DNA of 64,000 nucleotides from Limnobacter olei (GCF_029087225.1 NZ_JARFJD010000017.1:1-64000); one strand, 5' to 3'; shown: positions 39,076-49,772, numbered from the stretch's first letter. The notes: a model not told the origin generated them from the letters alone. Program-made: numbers and translations.

Positions 39076-41024
39076 GCCACTTGCTCCGTGGTTCCATCGG
39101 AAGATTTATCGGCATTGGCACTTCGATTCAGTAAATCACGTTTCTTTAGATGAACAAGCAACAAGGAAATGGCTGCGGGTGTAATACCTTGAATACGACC
39201 AGCCTGACCAATGGTTTCCGGCTTGTGGGTATTCAGCTTTTGCTGCACCTCTTTGCTCAAACCGTTTACACCCGAATAATCAAAGTCCGCTGGGAGTCGG
39301 ATTGATTCATTGCCCGCACCACGCTCTACTTCAGCCTGTTGGCGCAGCACATAACCGGCGTACTTCACCTCGATTTCCAACTGAGAAACCAAATCACCCT
39401 GTTGCAAAGGATTGCTCAAAGCCATTTCGCCATTCTCTTTACTCAGCGTGCTGAGATCGTGATAGCTGACATCCGGGCGTTTAAGCAAGTCGTACAAGTT
39501 GTACTCGCGATCAATTCCTTTGTGCAGCACTCGCTCTGCCTCGGCCTGGGTCACAATTTTCGGATTGATCCACGTGGAACGTAAACGCTGCTTTTCCTGC
39601 TCCACTGACTCCCGCTTTTCTGAAAAAGCCTTCCAGCGGGTGTCATCGACCAAACCGAGCTTGCGGCCAATTGGCGTGAGGCGCTGATCTGCATTGTCCT
39701 CACGCAAGCTTAAACGGTACTCTGCGCGGCTGGTGAACATGCGGTAAGGCTCTGCCACACCCTTGCTGGTTAAATCATCTACAAGCACGCCCAGATACGC
39801 CTCATCACGGCGGGGAGTCCATTGCTCTCTGCCTTGCACCATCAGTGCCGCATTCACGCCCGCCAACAAACCTTGGGCGGCCGCCTCTTCATAACCCGTA
39901 GTACCATTGATTTGGCCTGCGAAGAATAAACCTTCAATGGCCTTGGTTTCAAGCGTGGTTTTCAACGCGCGCGGGTCGAAATAATCATATTCAATCGCAT
40001 ACCCTGGCCGCATGATGTACGCATTCTCCAAACCTTTAATGGAGTGAAGCAGTTTCAACTGAACATCGAATGGCAAAGACGTAGAAACACCGTTCGGGTA
40101 ATACTCATTGGTGCTCAAGCCCTCGGGTTCCAGGAAAATCTGATGAGATTCCTTGTCCGCGAAGCGATGGATTTTGTCCTCGATCGATGGGCAGTAACGG
40201 GGCCCCACACCTTCGATCACACCGGTGTACATTGGGCTTCTGTCCAGTCCACCTCGAATAATGTCGTGGGTTTTCTGGTTGGTGTGTGTGATCCAGCACG
40301 GCAGCTGCTTCGGGTGCATGGCTGCGTTGCCCAGATAAGAAAACACGGGCACGGGATCAAGATCACCCGGCTGCTCCTGCATCACTGAGAAATCGATACT
40401 GCGACCGTCAATGCGTGGCGGCGTACCGGTTTTCAAACGACCTTGCGGCAACTTCATGTCTTGCAGGCGCATGCCCAAACCGATCGAGGGAGGATCCCCT
40501 GCCCGACCAGCGGAGTAATTTTGCAAACCCACATGGATTTTGCCATTCAAAAAAGTACCGGCCGTCAGCACCACAGCTCTGGCCTTAAACTTCAAGCCGA
40601 TCTGCGTAACCGCACCGCACACTCGATCACCTTCCAACAACAGATCTTCAACAGACTGCTGGAAAATGCTTAAATTGGTTTGATTCTCGAGACGCGTTCG
40701 AATGGCCTGGCGGTACAGAACACGGTCTGCTTGCGCACGGGTAGCCCGCACCGCCGGGCCTTTGGAACTGTTAAGAATACGGAATTGAATGCCAGCTTCA
40801 TCGGTGGCGATGGCCATTGCACCGCCCAAGGCGTCCACCTCTTTGACCAAATGGCCCTTACCGATACCACCAATCGACGGGTTACATGACATTTGCCCAA
40901 GCGTTTCGATGTTGTGGGTCAGTAGCAGGGTTTTGCTTCCTGCGCGCGCGGCTGCAAGCGCAGCCTCGGTGCCGGCATGACCACCGCCCACAACAATGAC
41001 ATCAAACTCTTCGGGATAAAACAT
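39072..41024 (-). CDS. mnmG: tRNA uridine-5-carboxymethylaminomethyl modification enzyme MnmG
   Basis: A 650-residue FAD enzyme that modifies U34 of several tRNAs with MnmE. FAD-binding '[19 protein letters not shown]' (about 11-29), signature '[11 protein letters not shown]' and '[14 protein letters not shown]' are present. It leads the mnmG-rsmG-parA-parB run. In this genome MnmE is encoded 16 kb away, with pckG and a signalling island in between. Confidence 0.97.
   Translation of the reverse strand: MFYPEEFDVIVVGGGHAGTEAALAAARAGSKTLLLTHNIETLGQMSCNPSIGGIGKGHLVKEVDALGGAMAIATDEAGIQFRILNSSKGPAVRATRAQADRVLYRQAIRTRLENQTNLSIFQQSVEDLLLEGDRVCGAVTQIGLKFKARAVVLTAGTFLNGKIHVGLQNYSAGRAGDPPSIGLGMRLQDMKLPQGRLKTGTPPRIDGRSIDFSVMQEQPGDLDPVPVFSYLGNAAMHPKQLPCWITHTNQKTHDIIRGGLDRSPMYTGVIEGVGPRYCPSIEDKIHRFADKESHQIFLEPEGLSTNEYYPNGVSTSLPFDVQLKLLHSIKGLENAYIMRPGYAIEYDYFDPRALKTTLETKAIEGLFFAGQINGTTGYEEAAAQGLLAGVNAALMVQGREQWTPRRDEAYLGVLVDDLTSKGVAEPYRMFTSRAEYRLSLREDNADQRLTPIGRKLGLVDDTRWKAFSEKRESVEQEKQRLRSTWINPKIVTQAEAERVLHKGIDREYNLYDLLKRPDVSYHDLSTLSKENGEMALSNPLQQGDLVSQLEIEVKYAGYVLRQQAEVERGAGNESIRLPADFDYSGVNGLSKEVQQKLNTHKPETIGQAGRIQGITPAAISLLLVHLKKRDLLNRSANADKSSDGTTEQVA
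39566..39581. promoter_or_regulatory. Degenerate parS-like site inside mnmG
   Basis: tgatccacgtggaacg differs from the parS palindrome at 41768 at two of 16 positions and keeps the CCACGTGG core. It is within coding sequence, so it may be a weak third site or coincidence. Confidence 0.35.
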
Positions 41025-41153
41025 GATTCACTCCTGGCACTGGGTGCCGGAATCCGACATGGGATTCAACATTCAAATGCCGAAATCAAACACACTTGAT
41101 TCGGCGACAATGGCGCAATTATATGCTTCGGCATGATTTTGCCCAAGTGAACA

Positions 41154-41169
41154 TGTTTCACGTGGAACA
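41154..41169. promoter_or_regulatory. parS centromere site (one mismatch)
   Basis: tgtttcacgtggaaca matches the general parS 16-mer with one base breaking its symmetry. It lies 130 bp upstream of mnmG, the operon that also encodes ParA and ParB. Confidence 0.85.
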
Positions 41170-41767
41170 GAAAACAGACAAGGTTGCTCAATCGCATACT
41201 TTCCTGATTGATCGGCTGCTTTGGTACACACCTGCTCGCGCGCCTATTTGCCTCGCTCGACTCCTTACCTCGCACCTCGCACCTCGCTTACGTCGCTTGC
41301 TCAGGCGCATACCCTCTTTCGCCAGAAAACCTGACAGCCCCCTTGTTGTTGATTAACCGCCCTAAGCGCACCCGCTAAACAGCGGGCGGGCTGCGCTTTC
41401 GGCCTTGCCGAACGGACGGTGAATTCAACACCAAGGGCAGGTTTTCTTGATCGGCGCTGCGAGGGCATTGCAGCCTGAGTGCGCTGGCAAATAGACTTGT
41501 AACGCACTTGCGACACATACCCGTTGTGTGCGCAAAGTGAGGTTTGGGTGCTGCACGGGCTGGCCGGCTTTGCAAGGCTTCCCGGCGACTTCGCAGCGCG
41601 GGGCGACCTGAAAGGTCGATGCGAAGACGCGTTCGCGTTTCGCATGACCCAAGCCAGAGGCATCAAGCCGGGATCAGAAGACTTGCTTAGGCCAGCTGGT
41701 GCAGCACACAAGCCTCAGATCATCCATATAGCATCCCGCATATTGCGCCAAACCCGACTTCCCCACA
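41170..41767. other. Gene-poor segment between two parS sites
   Basis: No convincing gene was found in this 598-bp stretch. It begins with a tandem run of acctcgc-type units (about 41264-41286). It then holds several possible hairpins (e.g. cccgct 41371-41376 / agcggg 41381-41386, flanked by gcgca / tgcgc) and looks more GC-rich than its neighbours. Open frames on both strands (about 41301-41711 minus, 41524-41847 plus) overlap each other and show no recognisable family. It could hold a structured RNA or be a decayed element. Confidence 0.5.
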
Positions 41768-41783
41768 TGTTCCACGTGGAACA
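41768..41783. promoter_or_regulatory. parS centromere site (perfect palindrome)
   Basis: tgttccacgtggaaca is a perfect 16-bp palindrome of the parS type. It lies directly next to the stop codon of the TSUP gene (41785). Confidence 0.93.
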
Positions 41784-41784
41784 A

Positions 41785-42585
41785 TCACTCAAACCACGCT
41801 TTCACATACGGCCAATAACTGTCGTAACTGGTGCGCAATATCAATAAAAACACAACCGCCAACAGCGCTTTACGCACAAACCCGGCACCCTTGCGAATGG
41901 CCAAACTGGCACCCACCCTTGCACCGGCCAAGTTGAACACAGCCATCAACAAACCCAAAGCAACAATCACATGCCCTGCGGGCGCAAACCAGGCAAGCGA
42001 AGCCAGGTTGCAGGCAATGTTCACCATTTTTGCGCCTGCGGTGGCGGCTAAAAAATCAAAGCCGAAGAACACAACAAAAGCCACCATCAAAAACGAACCG
42101 GTGCCCGGGCCGAAAAACCCGTCATAAAAACCAATCGCCAACCCCACGCAAGCACCGAAGAATCGTTCACGATTCTTGTCTAACTTGGGTGCATGCACAC
42201 TGCCCAGGTCTTTGCGCAAAAAGGTGTAAATGGCCACAGCGATCAACAGCAAGGGCAACATCAAACGCAGCACCTCGGTCGAAATTTGCGTCACGATATA
42301 TGCGCCGCAGTAGGCGCCTATCAGCGCCATCGCCGTGGCTGGCACAACTGCATTCCATGGAACCTGAATGGCCTTGGCGTATTTATAAGCCGCGAATGTG
42401 GTACCCACCACGCTGGATATTTTGTTGGTGCCCAGCAAGGTGGCATGACCCTGGGAAGGCATTAACCCGAACAGGGCCGGAATCTGGATCAACCCCCCAC
42501 CACCTACCATGGCATCGATCAGCCCCGCACCAAATGCAGCGACACACAAGGCGAGCAACACCCACAACTCAATGTTTTCAAACAT
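41785..42585 (-). CDS. TSUP-family membrane permease (TauE/SafE)
   Basis: A 266-residue membrane protein with about eight helices in two homologous halves. 'GAGLIDAMVGGGGLIQIPALF' near the N-terminus and 'IGFYDGFFGPGTGSFLMVAFV' in the second half are the paired TSUP motifs. Relatives export or import sulfite, sulfoacetate or other small anions. No sulfur gene is adjacent, so the substrate is open. Confidence 0.9.
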   Translation of the reverse strand: MFENIELWVLLALCVAAFGAGLIDAMVGGGGLIQIPALFGLMPSQGHATLLGTNKISSVVGTTFAAYKYAKAIQVPWNAVVPATAMALIGAYCGAYIVTQISTEVLRLMLPLLLIAVAIYTFLRKDLGSVHAPKLDKNRERFFGACVGLAIGFYDGFFGPGTGSFLMVAFVVFFGFDFLAATAGAKMVNIACNLASLAWFAPAGHVIVALGLLMAVFNLAGARVGASLAIRKGAGFVRKALLAVVFLLILRTSYDSYWPYVKAWFE

Positions 42586-42599
42586 GAAGAAATTCCGCA

Positions 42600-42630
42600 G
42601 AAAAGAAAACGGGCGCCTTGTGGGCGCCCG
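42600..42630 (-). terminator. Rho-independent terminator of pckG
   Basis: Perfect stem cgggcgcc (42610-42617) / ggcgcccg (42623-42630) with a 5-base loop, followed on the minus strand by TTTTCTTTTC. It lies 52 bp past the pckG stop. Confidence 0.88.
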
Positions 42631-42682
42631 CCATAGGACTAATTCCGGAGTATCAGAAAAAAGTCAAAACGTTCAAGCCAAA

Positions 42683-44524
42683 TCAGGCCGCCAAGCGGCT
42701 TGCGATTTGTGCTTTGGTTTCTTCCAGTTGAGCTGGCAGGTTGTGCTTCAGTTTCTCGAACAATTCAGCATGCAGATTCAACTCTTCAAGCCAAGCCGCT
42801 TTATCAATCGCGGTGATAGAGTCGAACTGCTCTTTACTGAACTCCAGACCATCCCAAGAAATGTCGTCGTAGCTCGGTGAGGTGCCAAATACATGGTCAA
42901 TGCCCTTGCCTTTGCCCTCAACTCGCTCCAAGGCCCATGCCAGTACTCGCATGTTCTCGCCAAAACCAGGCCAAATGAATTTCCCATCTGCATCGGTACG
43001 GAACCAGTTTACGCAGAAAATGCTGGGCAACTTGGCACCAGACGACTCCAGCTTCTTGCCCAAATCGAGCCAGTGCTGGAAGTAGTCAGACATGTTGTAG
43101 CCACAGAATGGCAGCATGGCGAACGGATCGCGGCGAACCACACCTTGCTGACCGAAAGCCGCCGCTGTGGTTTCTGAACCCATGGTGGCTGCCATGTAAA
43201 CACCTTCAACCCAATTGCGGGCTTCGGTAACCAGCGGCACGGTGGTTGAACGACGACCACCAAAAATGAAGGCGTCAATTTCAACACCTGCTGGGTTGTC
43301 CCAGTTGTTGTCGATCACAGGGTTTTGTTCGGCAGCCACTGTGAAGCGGGCATTCGGGTGCGAAGCTTTGCGGCCACAATCAGGCGTCCAGTCCTGACCC
43401 GTCCAATCAACGAGGTGCGCGGGTGCTTCTTTGGACAATCCTTCCCACCACACATCGCCGTCGTCTGTCAGAGCGACGTTGGTGAAAATCACATTGGCGT
43501 TCAGTGAAGCCATGCAGTTTGAGTTGGTTTTGGTGTTGGTGCCGGGGGCCACGCCAAAGTAACCCGCTTCCGGGTTAATGGCGCGAAGCTTACCGTTTGC
43601 ATCGGGCTTGATCCAGGCAATGTCGTCACCAATGGTGGTAACAGTCCAGCCCTTCATGGATGCGGGTGGAATTAACATGGCGAAGTTGGTTTTGCCGCAA
43701 GCCGAAGGAAAAGCTGCAGCCACATGGTACTTCTTACCCTCTGGGTTAGTAACACCCAGAATAAGCATGTGCTCGGCCAACCAACCTTGGTCACGACCCA
43801 TGGTAGAGGCAATGCGCAAAGCCAAGCATTTCTTGCCCAGCAAGGCATTACCGCCGTACCCGGAACCATAAGACCAGATTTCACGAGTTTCAGGGTAGTG
43901 AACAATGTACTTCGTGGTGGGGTTGCAAGGCCAAGCCACGTCTTTCTGGCCAGCTTCCAAGGGCGCGCCCACTGTGTGTACGCAAGGCACAAATTCGCCG
44001 TTCTCGCCCAGTACGTCATACACCGCTTTGCCCATGCGCGTCATCATGCGCATATTCACGACCACGTAGGCGGAATCAGACAACTCAACACCAATGTGCG
44101 CGATTGGACTGCCCAATGGACCCATGGAGAACGGAACCACATACAAGGTGCGACCACGCATGGAGCCCTTGAACAAACCGTTCAAGGTGGCGCGCATTTT
44201 GGCAGGATCTTCCCAGTTGTTGGTGGGGCCTGCATCTTCTTTCTTTTCAGAGCAGATGTAGGTACGGTCTTCCACGCGGGCCACGTCTGAGGGATCAGAC
44301 CAAGCCAGGTAAGAATTGGGGCGCTTTTCAGGGTTGAGTTTGCGCAGTGTTCCTGCTTCAACCATTTCTGCGCAAAGGCGATCGTACTCTTCTTGTGAAC
44401 CATCACACCACACAATATTCTTGGGCTCGGTAAGGGCCGCAATTTCTTGCACCCAAGCCACAAGTTTCTTGTGCTTGACATACGATGGCACGGTCTGGCT
44501 GACCATAGACAGCACTGCACTCAT
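42683..44524 (-). CDS. pckG: Phosphoenolpyruvate carboxykinase (GTP)
   Basis: A 613-residue gluconeogenic enzyme turning oxaloacetate and GTP into PEP. The active-site Cys loop/P-loop '[13 protein letters not shown]' (about 271-283), the substrate region '[16 protein letters not shown]' and '[22 protein letters not shown]' mark the GTP-type. It is monocistronic with a strong terminator; the 258-bp region upstream (44525-44782) shared with the divergent MOSC gene holds no other gene. Confidence 0.97.
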   Translation of the reverse strand: MSAVLSMVSQTVPSYVKHKKLVAWVQEIAALTEPKNIVWCDGSQEEYDRLCAEMVEAGTLRKLNPEKRPNSYLAWSDPSDVARVEDRTYICSEKKEDAGPTNNWEDPAKMRATLNGLFKGSMRGRTLYVVPFSMGPLGSPIAHIGVELSDSAYVVVNMRMMTRMGKAVYDVLGENGEFVPCVHTVGAPLEAGQKDVAWPCNPTTKYIVHYPETREIWSYGSGYGGNALLGKKCLALRIASTMGRDQGWLAEHMLILGVTNPEGKKYHVAAAFPSACGKTNFAMLIPPASMKGWTVTTIGDDIAWIKPDANGKLRAINPEAGYFGVAPGTNTKTNSNCMASLNANVIFTNVALTDDGDVWWEGLSKEAPAHLVDWTGQDWTPDCGRKASHPNARFTVAAEQNPVIDNNWDNPAGVEIDAFIFGGRRSTTVPLVTEARNWVEGVYMAATMGSETTAAAFGQQGVVRRDPFAMLPFCGYNMSDYFQHWLDLGKKLESSGAKLPSIFCVNWFRTDADGKFIWPGFGENMRVLAWALERVEGKGKGIDHVFGTSPSYDDISWDGLEFSKEQFDSITAIDKAAWLEELNLHAELFEKLKHNLPAQLEETKAQIASRLAA

Positions 44525-44782
44525 GCTAAAACCTCCAGATAGACAAATGTAATTCTTTTGTGCGGGGGCTTTGGCGTTGCTCTACAGTGTGACCGGAACA
44601 TGACACCAAGCACACGGGCGATCGATTTGTCGCTTATCCGCAAACTTAGCCCTCGAGTTTAACATGTTGTAAGCAAACGGAAATAAGTTTTTCCTATAGG
44701 CATTATCGCCTAATCGCATACGTTGTTTGCTTTCCGACACAGGCCATGTAAAGTGGCAAAACAAAATGACTACGGAAGACTC

Positions 44783-45388
44783 ATGAAGCTGATTGCAATT
44801 TGCACGGGCCTGGTTGCCCCACTGGTCTATCGAACGGCATCGGGTGACATCAAAACCGAAGCAAGCGGAATCAAAAAACAGGCTGTGAGCACTGAACAAA
44901 ACCCGAACCCCGTCGAATTGAAAAAGCTGGGTCTGGAAGGCGATGAGCAATGCAATTTGTCAGTGCATGGTGGATTGGACAAGGCCGTGTACATGATGCC
45001 CGCTGAGCACTATGAGTTTTGGAAAGCGCGCCGCCAAGAGAAAAACCTGGACACCAATTTGCCCTGGGGATTTTTGGGCGAAAATCTGGTGGTGGAGGGT
45101 CTGGATGAAACCCTGGTAAGAATTGGAGATGAGTTTGAATTGGGCGAGGTTCGGCTGCGGGTCACCGACCCACGCGAGCCATGCCACAAATTTGCCATTC
45201 GCATGGGTTTTGGTGCAGCCCCAAAGCAAATGATTCAGCAGGGCAATTGCGGCTGGTATTTGCGCGTGGTGCAAACAGGGCAGTTGCATGCGGGCATCGA
45301 ATTAAAACACTTTGCCAACCCGCAGGGCAAGACTGTGCTTGAATCGTTCCGCTATAAAACCCGCAAGGGTCAAATGGATTTGTTGTAA
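44783..45388 (+). CDS. MOSC-domain protein (YiiM-like)
   Basis: A 201-residue protein of the MOSC fold. 'VHGGLDKAVYMMPAEHYEFW', 'WGFLGENLVVEGLDE', 'GDEFELGEVRLRVTDPREPCHKFA' carry the conserved Cys that binds molybdenum cofactor or sulfur. Close relatives reduce N-hydroxylated bases. The ATG at 44783 is preceded by GGAAG. Convergent with the 342-residue gene at 45395. Confidence 0.9.
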   Translation: MKLIAICTGLVAPLVYRTASGDIKTEASGIKKQAVSTEQNPNPVELKKLGLEGDEQCNLSVHGGLDKAVYMMPAEHYEFWKARRQEKNLDTNLPWGFLGENLVVEGLDETLVRIGDEFELGEVRLRVTDPREPCHKFAIRMGFGAAPKQMIQQGNCGWYLRVVQTGQLHAGIELKHFANPQGKTVLESFRYKTRKGQMDLL

Positions 45389-45394
45389 CTCCGC

Positions 45395-46423
45395 CTAGGC
45401 GGCCAGCTGTTTTTTCCAAACTTTGGCTTGCGCTTTGGCTGCGGGCAACACCAGTCGCCCCAAACGCTCAATCCACACGGGGTTGGGGTCGTAACCGTGG
45501 TGGGTCACAGCCAATGCCAACGCCTCTTCATCCCAGCCATCCTCGCAATACAAATCGAACAGCGCTTCAGCCAACACCGGGCTTCTGGGCAGGGCACGCA
45601 GCCACTGCTCGGCCTGCACAATCGCATCTCGCGACCGACCGGCATCGCGCAACATGCGAACTGCCACGACCGCTTCAAAATCATCAACAGCCGACTTCCT
45701 GAGCAACTCGGCCAACAGGCGCTTTTCACCAAGATACTCAAGAAGTGCGCGAACGCGCAGCCTTCTCCACCGCTTGTCGAAAGAACGCCAACTTACATTG
45801 CTGGTGGGCTGCATTTCATTCATTTCATTGATTTCGAGTTCAAGCAAACCCAACACGGTGTGGCGATCACACAAAGCGATTTGCTTCCACCACCAGGAAG
45901 GGTCTACCAGACCAGCCTGATCCAACATGGCTACTGGATACACCAGGTGCGCACGCTCAATGGGATTTTCAATTCGCGCTGAAACAATGCTCAACCAGTC
46001 GCGCGTGAATTCGCGCACTGCCTTGAGCAACAAGCCGTGCTTGTCATCGGCGCCCTCGCAAATGGCCAACAACTTTTGCAGTCCATGTGCGCCCAACTCC
46101 ACCAACAAATTGGGGTCGTGTGGGCGTTGCAATTCCGATTGCAGCCAGCCATCAAGAATCTGAGTGCGAATTGCTATCCGCTCGCACGATTGCGCGGAAG
46201 GGCAACGCGCCTGACCAACAAAACGATTAATCAGTTGTTTCAGCTTTCGTGGCCTGGACTTCAAGTCGGCTTCGTCATTTGAGTCGAGAAGCTCACAACT
46301 GCTCTCCAAAAACTGGAATGCGCGGTGAAGATCGGGCAAATGCTGCGAGGCCCGCCCGAACCAGAGCATCCATTCCCGCCCACTGCGCGCTGCCAATGGG
46401 GAGTTGTGCCGTTCTTTTAGCAT
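45395..46423 (-). CDS. Unrecognised 342-residue helical protein
   Basis: A soluble, largely helical protein with many Leu/Arg/Glu residues and no signal peptide. The C-terminal third ('SAVDDFEAVVAVRMLRDAGRSRDAIVQAEQWLRALP', only the repeat rhythm is informative) looks like helical-hairpin repeats, TPR- or HEAT-like. No family was recognised. The start is firm: GGGAGG lies 6 bases before ATG 46423. It follows the DUF2805 gene by 52 bp on the same strand and may be co-transcribed. Confidence 0.75.
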   Translation of the reverse strand: MLKERHNSPLAARSGREWMLWFGRASQHLPDLHRAFQFLESSCELLDSNDEADLKSRPRKLKQLINRFVGQARCPSAQSCERIAIRTQILDGWLQSELQRPHDPNLLVELGAHGLQKLLAICEGADDKHGLLLKAVREFTRDWLSIVSARIENPIERAHLVYPVAMLDQAGLVDPSWWWKQIALCDRHTVLGLLELEINEMNEMQPTSNVSWRSFDKRWRRLRVRALLEYLGEKRLLAELLRKSAVDDFEAVVAVRMLRDAGRSRDAIVQAEQWLRALPRSPVLAEALFDLYCEDGWDEEALALAVTHHGYDPNPVWIERLGRLVLPAAKAQAKVWKKQLAA

Positions 46424-46475
46424 TTAAAACCTCCCGGTTAAAGCAGGTGCTTGGTTACTCAGTGAACGAACTTCA

Positions 46476-46745
46476 TCAGCGAAGTTTGTAATGCCCCGGC
46501 GCATAGGCTTTGGTGCGAACAAAGCCACGCAACTTCAGGTGCTTGGTTTTGCGACCAGTGACACGCTCGCGCCACATTTTGAAACTGCTGGCTTTCATGC
46601 TGGCGCGCATGAGTTCAATGGTTTGAGATTCATTCAAACCAAATTGAAGTTCTATCGCTTCAAATGGTGTTCGATCTTCCCAGGCCATTTCTACAATGCG
46701 GGAAACATCTTCTTCGGACAACTTAAACTGCAAAGGCTTGGACAT
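46476..46745 (-). CDS. DUF2805 / TIGR03643-family small protein
   Basis: An 89-residue basic protein. 'EEDVSRIVEMAWEDRTPFEAIELQFGL' and 'FKMWRERVTGRKTKHL' match this conserved family; the first part resembles a helix-turn-helix. Function is not established. It is divergent from the DUF1499 gene. Confidence 0.85.
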   Translation of the reverse strand: MSKPLQFKLSEEDVSRIVEMAWEDRTPFEAIELQFGLNESQTIELMRASMKASSFKMWRERVTGRKTKHLKLRGFVRTKAYAPGHYKLR

Positions 46746-46811
46746 CTGATCTCACTGACCGCTAAACTGGAGAAAATTCAACAATCAGTATATGACAGAA
46801 GGGGCTTTTAC

Positions 46812-47273
46812 GTGAAAAGAGCATCGCTCAGCTTGATCGTATTGATCACATTGGTAATCATCGTTTTCTTCGGCCTTGGCCTGTACTCAGAAACCGGTGC
46901 GCCCCCCGGACTGGCCAATGGGCAGTTGGCACCCTGCCCCAATAAACCGAACTGTGTAAGCAGCGAGAGTTCACCCTCGGACAATCACTCCATTGCCGCC
47001 TTGCCGATTACGCCAGGCATGGGAGAAGAACCTTTGCTGAAGGTGAAAGAAGTCATCGAACTCTTGGGTGGCGATGTAAATTTTTCCAATGATCAATACA
47101 TGGCCAGCACTTTCACAAGCGATCTTTTTGGCTTTGTGGACGATGTGGAATTTCGCATAGACCAGGGCAGTGGATTACTTCATGTTCGCTCGGCCTCGCG
47201 GGTTGGATACAGCGACCTGGACGCAAACCGCAAACGCGTAGAACAAATACGGGCGCTTTTAAGCACGAACTAG
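46812..47273 (+). CDS. DUF1499-family membrane-anchored protein
   Basis: A 153-residue protein with one N-terminal hydrophobic segment (about 5-25) and a DUF1499 domain ('CPNKPNCVSSE', 'EVIELLGGDV', 'FVDDVEFRID', 'RSASRVGYSDLDANRKRVE'). The start is GTG 46812 with GAAGGGG upstream. The family is widespread, of unknown function. Confidence 0.85.
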   Translation: MKRASLSLIVLITLVIIVFFGLGLYSETGAPPGLANGQLAPCPNKPNCVSSESSPSDNHSIAALPITPGMGEEPLLKVKEVIELLGGDVNFSNDQYMASTFTSDLFGFVDDVEFRIDQGSGLLHVRSASRVGYSDLDANRKRVEQIRALLSTN

Positions 47274-47393
47274 GGTAATTACCCACGAAACTTTCCTATT
47301 TTTTATTGGGTAGTTCAAAAGTGTGGTCCCTCGTACGGGTGACAAAGTGTAAAGTGGTTACCGAGAGAAAAAAGGGACGGAGACACTTCCACA

Positions 47394-49772
47394 ATGAGCA
47401 GTCCAAAAGAAATCAACGAGGCGGTCAGGCTCACCGAGCTTTACCAACTCGATATTCTGGACACAGAAAAAGAGGAGTACTTTGAAGCGCTAGTGGACTT
47501 GGGTTTGTCTGCGTTCAATTGCGCATTCTGCTTCATTGCATTTGTAGATTCTGATCGACTTTGGTTTAAAGCAAAACGTGGTTTCGAAGTCAAGGAAGTC
47601 CCCCGCGATCTTTCCATTTGTTCTCACACCATTCAACATGATCAGCCGCATGTTATCAACGACTGCCTTGAACACCCAGTGTTCAAGACCAACCCCCTGG
47701 TACTTGGCAGCCCCTGGATTCGCGCTTATTTGGGAATCCCCATTCGCTCAGTGAACAGCAACAACATTGGCACATTTTGCCTGCTCGACAACACTGCGAG
47801 AACCTGGACAAAATCTGAAGTGTCAGTTGCAATTGCCTTGGCCAAATTGGTTGAACACAGCCTTGTTGAGCGTGCGCTGAAAGCCAAAGAATCAAACGAA
47901 TTGAATTCCAAACAACAACACAACTACAACAATCAAGGTTTGGGTAGCTGGAAGAACACCGATCACGGTGAGCTGATTGAACTGTCGCCCTCCATGGAAA
48001 AATGGCTCAACCTTTCGCAAACCCGTGTGGTACAGGCCAGCTGGTTCCATAACTTACCAATTGACGAAGACCGGGAAATGGTCGAGAAAGCGCGACTTAA
48101 ACGCGACGGAAATGCGTTTGTGTATCGCGTCCGTTTGCCCAGTGGCGATATTGTGCGCTTTGAAGAACAGGTTTATGACAGCGGCAACGCAGGTGACAAC
48201 CGCTTGTTCGGTTTGGTGAAAAAAATCAGCGAACCTGCGCTGGGAGCCCTTCACCAAGAAGTGTCAAACGATTCCGACAGTATGTCGCGCATGGAGCCTC
48301 ATCTGGACCTGAAAAAGTTTCCCAAGTCTTTTTTGAGGGAAACCGTGAAAGGCAGGCTCGCACTTGACCATCAGGGATTAATCACCGGCCTGGCCAGCGC
48401 AGGTGATGAAGAATTCACAAAAATAAAACTCAAGGAAAGTTTTATAGATTTGCTCTACGGCGAAGACCAAGAAACGTTCTCGAAAATACTGAATCAATGC
48501 CTGAAAAACAATTTGCCCTCGGAAGCTTGGGTGCGCCTGAACTTTCAGGATGAAAACAGCACATGGCTACGCATGGAGCTTTGCCCGAAAAAAGGATTCA
48601 CTGCATTTAAAAAACCATGGGTGATCGTCAATTTTACAGCGATGATCAACAAATCATCTTCGGTTCAAAAATCAATTTTTGATGAAAGTCTTCTGAATTT
48701 GACTGGCACTCTGGCCAAAGTGGGTGGCTGGTACTACCACCTGGAAAGTGGATCGCTAAAAACCACTGAAATGCTTCGCGAGGTATTGGGCTCCAGCAAA
48801 GACTCGCTCAATTCAATTTTTCACCTCAGTTCCATTCTATCCAGATTGTCTGGCCGCAATATCGCGGTGCTTTTTATTGAATGCATCAACAACCGTAAAC
48901 CGGCCAGCCTTGAGTTTGAAGCACTCGGGCAACACGAGAAAAAGAAATGGTTTCGCATGATGATTCGCCCCTCCATCAGCGACGAGGGCGTGCCGATGGG
49001 ACTGTACGGCTCAATTGTCGACATCTCTGAAACGCGCCGAGTGGAGCAATCACTTGAAAAGAATCTGCTGACCTACAACCTGATTGTCGACAACCTTACC
49101 GATGGTCTTGTTGAAATCGACTCAAGCCTGAATGTCAGCTTTGTGAACCGAAATGCAAAAACCCTGCTGCAAAAAGACAAAGAACTTTTTGTTCATGCAA
49201 TGCCCTTGAATGAATTGATCCCGGACCTCGACAAAAACCAGTTTGCAGCATTGCTGGAAACAGTCGACCAAGTGGGCTTCTCCAAATCTGTTGAACAGTT
49301 TGTAGGATTCATCAAACGCTGGATTTCACTACGTGTCTTCAAGTCGGGCACTGGTTACACGATCCTGATCAAAGACATCACCAAGCGCAAAAATCAAAGC
49401 AGCGATTTGTACATGCTGAATTCAGCGATTGAACAAATTCGCGAAGTCATTATGGTGACCAATGACATTCGCAACACCAAAGACCCATTTGGTTTGTTGT
49501 ATATAAACTCGGCATTCGAGACATTTGTGGGCCAGGCACGAGACAAATGGCTAGGGCGTAATCCATATCACCTCATCCACGGTCGCATCCCGACCAGGCA
49601 CTATCGCCAGTTGCTTGTCGGATTTTTAAGCCACCAAAAAATTCTAGTAAAAACAGAATATGAGATCAACCCGGAGAATAAGGTGACTTGCGACATTCTG
49701 ATTTCACCGTTTCTGGACACCGCGCGAAACGCGCCTTGTTTCCTGATCGTGTTTCGGGTTTTTGAGAACTGA
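47394..49772 (+). CDS. GAF and multi-PAS sensory protein without recognised output domain
   Basis: A 792-residue cytoplasmic protein. A GAF domain fills about 15-160 (Cys76 in 'DLSICSHTIQHD' is typical of a GAF subset often found before GGDEF or kinase domains). Several PAS units follow, the clearest at about 435-555 (ending 'GSIVDISETRRVEQSL'), 560-670 (ending 'LIKDITKRKNQ') and 680-792. The protein ends inside or at the last PAS ('FLIVFRVFEN'), with no HisKA, GGDEF, EAL or HTH. It could pass signals by protein contact with the neighbouring kinase or receiver. It opens the signalling island. Confidence 0.88.
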   Translation: MSSPKEINEAVRLTELYQLDILDTEKEEYFEALVDLGLSAFNCAFCFIAFVDSDRLWFKAKRGFEVKEVPRDLSICSHTIQHDQPHVINDCLEHPVFKTNPLVLGSPWIRAYLGIPIRSVNSNNIGTFCLLDNTARTWTKSEVSVAIALAKLVEHSLVERALKAKESNELNSKQQHNYNNQGLGSWKNTDHGELIELSPSMEKWLNLSQTRVVQASWFHNLPIDEDREMVEKARLKRDGNAFVYRVRLPSGDIVRFEEQVYDSGNAGDNRLFGLVKKISEPALGALHQEVSNDSDSMSRMEPHLDLKKFPKSFLRETVKGRLALDHQGLITGLASAGDEEFTKIKLKESFIDLLYGEDQETFSKILNQCLKNNLPSEAWVRLNFQDENSTWLRMELCPKKGFTAFKKPWVIVNFTAMINKSSSVQKSIFDESLLNLTGTLAKVGGWYYHLESGSLKTTEMLREVLGSSKDSLNSIFHLSSILSRLSGRNIAVLFIECINNRKPASLEFEALGQHEKKKWFRMMIRPSISDEGVPMGLYGSIVDISETRRVEQSLEKNLLTYNLIVDNLTDGLVEIDSSLNVSFVNRNAKTLLQKDKELFVHAMPLNELIPDLDKNQFAALLETVDQVGFSKSVEQFVGFIKRWISLRVFKSGTGYTILIKDITKRKNQSSDLYMLNSAIEQIREVIMVTNDIRNTKDPFGLLYINSAFETFVGQARDKWLGRNPYHLIHGRIPTRHYRQLLVGFLSHQKILVKTEYEINPENKVTCDILISPFLDTARNAPCFLIVFRVFEN

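Noticed and set aside
41301-41847. Open frames of 107 and 136 codons on opposite strands in the parS-flanked segment
   Set aside because: They overlap each other, have no ribosome site or recognisable family, and their composition is explained by the GC-rich, hairpin-rich DNA.
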